Assembly: GCF_907164915.1 (NCBI RefSeq)
Contig: NC_061862.1
Span: 92,273,995-92,337,994, forward strand
Length of the DNA: 64,000 nt
Direction of reading: 5' to 3'
Source: Impatiens glandulifera
Taxonomy: Eukaryota > Streptophyta > Magnoliopsida > Ericales > Balsaminaceae
Positions 60,117 through 64,000 of the stretch are shown piece after piece. The position numbers and the translations under genes are program-made. The number at the start of each line of letters is the position of its first letter. Position 1 is the stretch's first letter. The notes below the pieces were generated by a model. It ran no database searches, had not been told where the DNA came from, and was given only the letters and a program-made list of their open reading frames with translations.

Positions 60117-61620
60117 TTATGACCGTCGAACTCGACGATAAGGTCTCAAACATTCCTTGTTTGATATCGTAAAACTAAGTCTTCTTTTAAAGCCTGCACC
60201 GGTCTTGACAGCCAAAGAAGAAGAAAAAGAACAATCCCCACATTTTTCGGATTCAGGTGTACAATTATTTACCTTCTTCATTTTAACCATTAAATCGTAA
60301 CACCTACATACTTGTTCCTGAATACAACAAAAACATTAATATCATGATTTCATCGATCAGATTAATAATAATAATAATAAATCGACGATACTAACTTTCA
60401 AGATGGAATTCCAAGATGAAATTGAACTCATTTTCGTCTCCATTGCTTTTCTAGTCAATTGATCATCATCAGCAGCCAAGATTGCTGCCATTGCAACTAC
60501 ACATGGTCTAATCTCAACAAGATTAACTTCTGCAACAAAATGGTAAAAAAAACAAAAATGTTCAAACCAAAAGTGGTACAACCAGGGTGAATCCCACTAA
60601 ATCTTTGATCAAGGGTTGTTTACAAAAGAACTGGATTATGGATAAAAAGTCTTGTTTGATCTAACTTTTCAAACAAATAGTTTATTTGAGCACTTTTACC
60701 AAAATACCTTTATTTGGATTAAACTATACCAAACAAATCATGGTTACTTCAAGCATATTACCACTGGATATAAATAGAGGATCATCAGTACCTCTTGTGA
60801 TGGTTAGAATGTAATCCACGGCCATAGAAACAAAGTCTTGAAGACTGCAATCTCTAAAATCAACGCATAATTTGGTAATGAAGTAATGCAAATATGAAAA
60901 TGGAGTGATTAGATGCATTTTCCATTGCAAATGACTCAAAACCAATAACTCCATTCTCTGAATTGAACTCCATTCAAACTTGTAATCATCATCATCCGTC
61001 TGAAATTGTGTCAAAACAGGTGCTTTCATTTCCTCCATTTTCGCAGCCAATGATACACATGCAATTGATAACAATTGAACAGCCCATAGTTTCCCTTCCT
61101 ACCATCATTCACAAATCACAATCACAATCACAACAACATCAACATATGACTCTAAATCAAATAGACAATCATTTCATTACTTACATCAATTGATCTCCTT
61201 GAAAGAAAATGATCAAAGTATGCTAATGATAGATAAGCTGTACTGAACTGAAATCCAAAGAACTCTCTTGTCTGCATCAAAAACCCATGTTAGATGTTTC
61301 TCACAATGTTAACAAAAAGAAAATAAACTAAACAGTTACAGAGAAGACCCAACATTTAGAATCCATTTTATAGCTTCCAGACGAGCGGACTTCAACCAAC
61401 TAGATGTGCTAACATCTTTAGATGTAAAGTGATTTGAATCGAACAGGGTCTCTCTCTCGATCAATGCCTGGAAATATTCATCATCGATCTCGGAAATGGA
61501 GCAAGATGAGGAGGAGGAGGTCAAGTCCGCATATGGGTCTTCTTTCTCACTCAAACTGAACTCATCTTCCAAACATCGGAGGTCAGGGAAACTAAAGGAA
61601 GGGGAATCGGAAGTACCCAT
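60117..61620 (-). CDS. CYCD: D-type cyclin
   Basis: Regulatory subunit of CDKA-type kinases that drives G1/S entry by phosphorylating the retinoblastoma-related protein. Five exons in consistent phase: 61354-61620, 61185-61271, 60792-61098, 60396-60529 and 60117-60317, giving 331 residues, within the usual D-cyclin range. The RBR-binding LxCxE motif is present as LRCLE at residues 14-18. The cyclin box starts at about 75 (KSARLEAIKWIL) and includes FFGFQFSTAYLSLAYFDHFLSRR, LWAVQLLSIACVSLAAKMEE and VLSHLQWKMHLITPFSYL. The C-terminal cyclin fold has VVAMAAILAADDD. The tail is basic (FKRRL.., RPYRRVRRS). I chose the ATG at 61618-61620 because the LxCxE then sits near the N-terminus; the frame stays open to 61893, but that sequence is not cyclin-like. 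Subclass (D5-like?) is uncertain. Confidence 0.93.
60635..60745. mobile_element. Short CTTGTTTGAT-family remnant in cyclin intron 3
   Basis: It starts GTCTTGTTTGATCTAAC and ends TACCAAACAAATCATGG, with ACCTTTATTTGG inside. It is a short, worn relative of the family seen in the cyclophilin and CysRS introns. Confidence 0.45.
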
Positions 61621-61900
61621 CTCGATTTTTGTCGCCTTATACGGCGCCAGGAGATAATGAACGCGAGTTTTGCAATCAGACCGCCAAATGGTTGGAGATT
61701 TGAAGGACTGAAATCTATGGCGATTGGAGATTCTCCTAAGAGGAGTGAAGAAAGAAGAAGAAGAATGGAGGTTTTGCAGATGAGCAGCGGTTTTGATGCC
61801 GCCAAATTGAGTGATGGGATAATATAACAGGGGAGATTTTTTAGAGAGATTATGTATAAGATAAATAATACAAAAAGAATATATTAGCGCCAATTTATCG
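61621..61900 (-). promoter_or_regulatory. Cyclin leader and proximal promoter
   Basis: GC-richer than the flanking DNA and open in the cyclin frame up to 61893, which could be a 5' UTR or, less likely, an N-terminal extension. A pyrimidine-rich CTTCTTCTTC tract lies at about 61770 on the minus strand. Confidence 0.4.
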
Positions 61901-63733
61901 AATAATTTAGTTAGCTAAAACAAAATTAATAAATAATTGCATTGAAATGAGTTAATAAAAGACAAGTGTTTTTTCTTTTTGTTTGTTTGACTGTTAGATA
62001 CCACTTATTATTTATTTTTAAATTAAATTTGTCAAATACTTTTTTCAATTCAATTAATAAGTTATTATCTTATCTCTTTAATTTAAAATTTTAACCTTTT
62101 TTTTACCATATTTTGACTTGTGGTTAGTTAAAATATTTCTTAATAAAAATATTATTTATATTATCTATAATATAAATGGTAAAATATTTTTCTTATTAAA
62201 AATGAATTCATGATATCTGAGTTAAAAATGTTGTATTATGATTAGTCATTGTCGTATGTGTCAAGAAGAGTTTGAATCAACAACTCACTTATTTTGTATT
62301 GTCGATAAATGACTAGTATTTTGAGTTTTTTGTGGAGTATTAATGAGATTTATTGGGTGATGCTCGAGTCTTTGGTTAGTTGCTGAGAAGTTTGGATTGA
62401 TGCGGTTGATATGGCAGACCTACATATTTGGGTTATCATCCCAATTATTTATTTGGTAGATTATCTGGTTGGAGAGAAATCGTAGTTGTTATATGCGTAT
62501 CATTCATATTATTATTATTATTATTATTATGACGCTTTCCAAGATTCGTTCAAGAAAACCAGTAGAAGTAAAACGTGTCGGGAAATTAATCGTTTTTTTC
62601 AAAAATTTATGAGTTCGATAACTTATTAAGTATGCTTTTTTTTTTTCACATTGTCATGCTTGATTGTTGTGTTATTAAATGAATTTTTTCATTTTTAATA
62701 AACATTTATCATTTAAAAATTTTTAATATTTTTTTTTGTTTTTGTAATTTAGATAGGGAGGACTAATCTAATCACATCTTTTAATTCAACCAACCAATAT
62801 AAATTACAATTCAGTTTATTCATAGTTTGTTTATTTGCAATATCATTTGTTAATATTTATCATTTAGGAGTAATTGGTTAGAAATTATTTAAATAATTTT
62901 ATTTTATTCAATGTTATTCTATTTATTATTTATTCTATTATTTAATTTATTAATCAAATTATCTTACATTTTAAATTATTATTTTTTATTTATCATTATA
63001 TATTAATACCCCTTTAAATATATTTATCAAAAAAATCTTTAACTAATCAAAATTATCAAACATCATTATTACTCGTTAAATAATTAATTAAAAACATGTT
63101 TGATTCAATTTATTTGCTTAAACTTATTTATAAGTTACTTTTATTGATTAACTAATTTATGCAGGGATTGGGCTTAAGCCAAACCAAATACTGCAATTTA
63201 TTACCTAATCAAATTTTTTTTTTATGTATTACAACTTTTTTAAATAAGAATATTTTTTTTATTACCGGTCTAATATATATTCTGAAATGATATTTGTTAA
63301 TGTTGATCTTTATTTATTATTAAGGTTTAGAAATGAATAGTTGAATAAAAATATGAGAAATCCAAATAGTTACACAATTATAATTTTAATTAAAAACTTA
63401 ACATGCTCTTCGACAAGGGCAACAACATAGTCAAAATTAAATAGTAGACCCATTCTTCTACAAAAAAACAAAAAAAAAAAAAATCTTTGAAAATTAACAA
63501 GTCCCTACCCACCCACATACACAGTGTCATATCGTGATCAAGGAATTAGGACAAATAGCCAAATTTATATATATTGTGTGGGGCATCAAAATACAATAAG
63601 TGCATCCAAAATAAAATATTTATTAATAATTTCTTTTGATTCTAGATTTTCTTTAAATAAAATAAAAAAGAAGATTAATAAAATTGATGATCATTTGATT
63701 CCTAATAACCTTTAAAAAATGATTAAAAACTAA

Positions 63734-63764
<31 letters not shown>

Positions 63765-64000
63765 TTTTTTTTTGTGTTTTGATGTGATTTATTTAGATTA
63801 TATTTATATAAATTAAATCAATCAAGCCCTTTCATTTTTTAAATTTGTGTTGATTAAATTAAATTACAATCCTTAAGTACGAGAAAGTGAATCTTCTCCA
63901 CAAATAAGTGTACAAAGTAAAGTTTTGGGTTGTTTTTATCCGCTTTATTCTATTTTTTGAAACCCATATTTTTTAGTTTGTATTAGCTCGATTGTTTCGG
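61901..64000. other. AT-rich intergenic DNA
   Basis: No gene supported. (ATT)n at 62499-62529 and (TTTA)n at 63738-63762. Bases 62220-62600 are slightly less AT-rich: on the plus strand they suggest non-LTR-type reverse transcriptase tail text (MCQEEFESTTHLFC, near 62255-62300), but with stops, so it is not called. Confidence 0.4.

Noticed and set aside
62220..62600. Possible non-LTR retrotransposon tail (MCQEEFESTTHLFC-like text)
   Set aside because: Suggestive of the zinc-binding end of plant LINE-type polymerases, but stops interrupt it and the match is too short to support without a search.

Overview
The window is a plant nuclear genome segment, most likely from a eudicot. It is very AT-rich. 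Genes carry short GT-AG introns and encode typical angiosperm proteins, and they sit between long stretches of nested, decayed transposons. The species cannot be told from the sequence. There are no rRNA genes, CRISPR arrays, bacterial-style operons or tRNA genes that I could support.

Layout. Bases 1-7.6 kb hold a degenerate Ty1/copia element on the minus strand. Its reverse-transcriptase region is split by a 3,158-bp solo LTR that has a perfect 5-bp target duplication. At 9.5-11.2 kb lies a SHORT-ROOT-type GRAS gene (minus) with a small 78-bp intron. From 12 to 22.6 kb there is no convincing gene, only dispersed repeats, one end of a CACTA transposon and microsatellites. At 22.6-27.8 kb is an 11-exon U-box/cyclophilin gene (CYP65/PUB49 type, minus) with one GC-AG intron and several short transposon insertions in its introns. 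At 30.3-34.2 kb a conserved plant protein of unknown function (plus) and a plastid-type APS kinase (minus) are arranged tail to tail. At 35.1-39.4 kb a Mutator-like element with long terminal inverted repeats contains an inserted 2.3-kb CACTA element. At 40.2-43 kb there are further long-inverted-repeat elements. At 43.9-46.7 kb is a BTB/NPH3-family gene (minus). At 50.6-54.8 kb is an organelle-type cysteinyl-tRNA synthetase (9 exons, minus), divergent from the ribosomal protein L26 gene at 55.5-55.95 kb (plus). At 56.9-58.7 kb lie MITEs and a copia fossil. At 60.1-61.6 kb is a D-type cyclin (5 exons, minus). The last 2.4 kb hold no visible gene.

The genes are unrelated housekeeping and developmental genes: root patterning, the cell cycle, sulfur assimilation, organellar and cytosolic translation, protein folding and ubiquitination, and phototropin-type signalling. 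They do not form a cluster or pathway. I found no previously undescribed multi-gene system. The most interesting points are the possible transposon-like birth of the SHORT-ROOT intron, the two clear nested-insertion histories, and the GC-AG intron. Exon structures were worked out by hand; each has consistent phase across every junction and a total length close to what I recall for the family.
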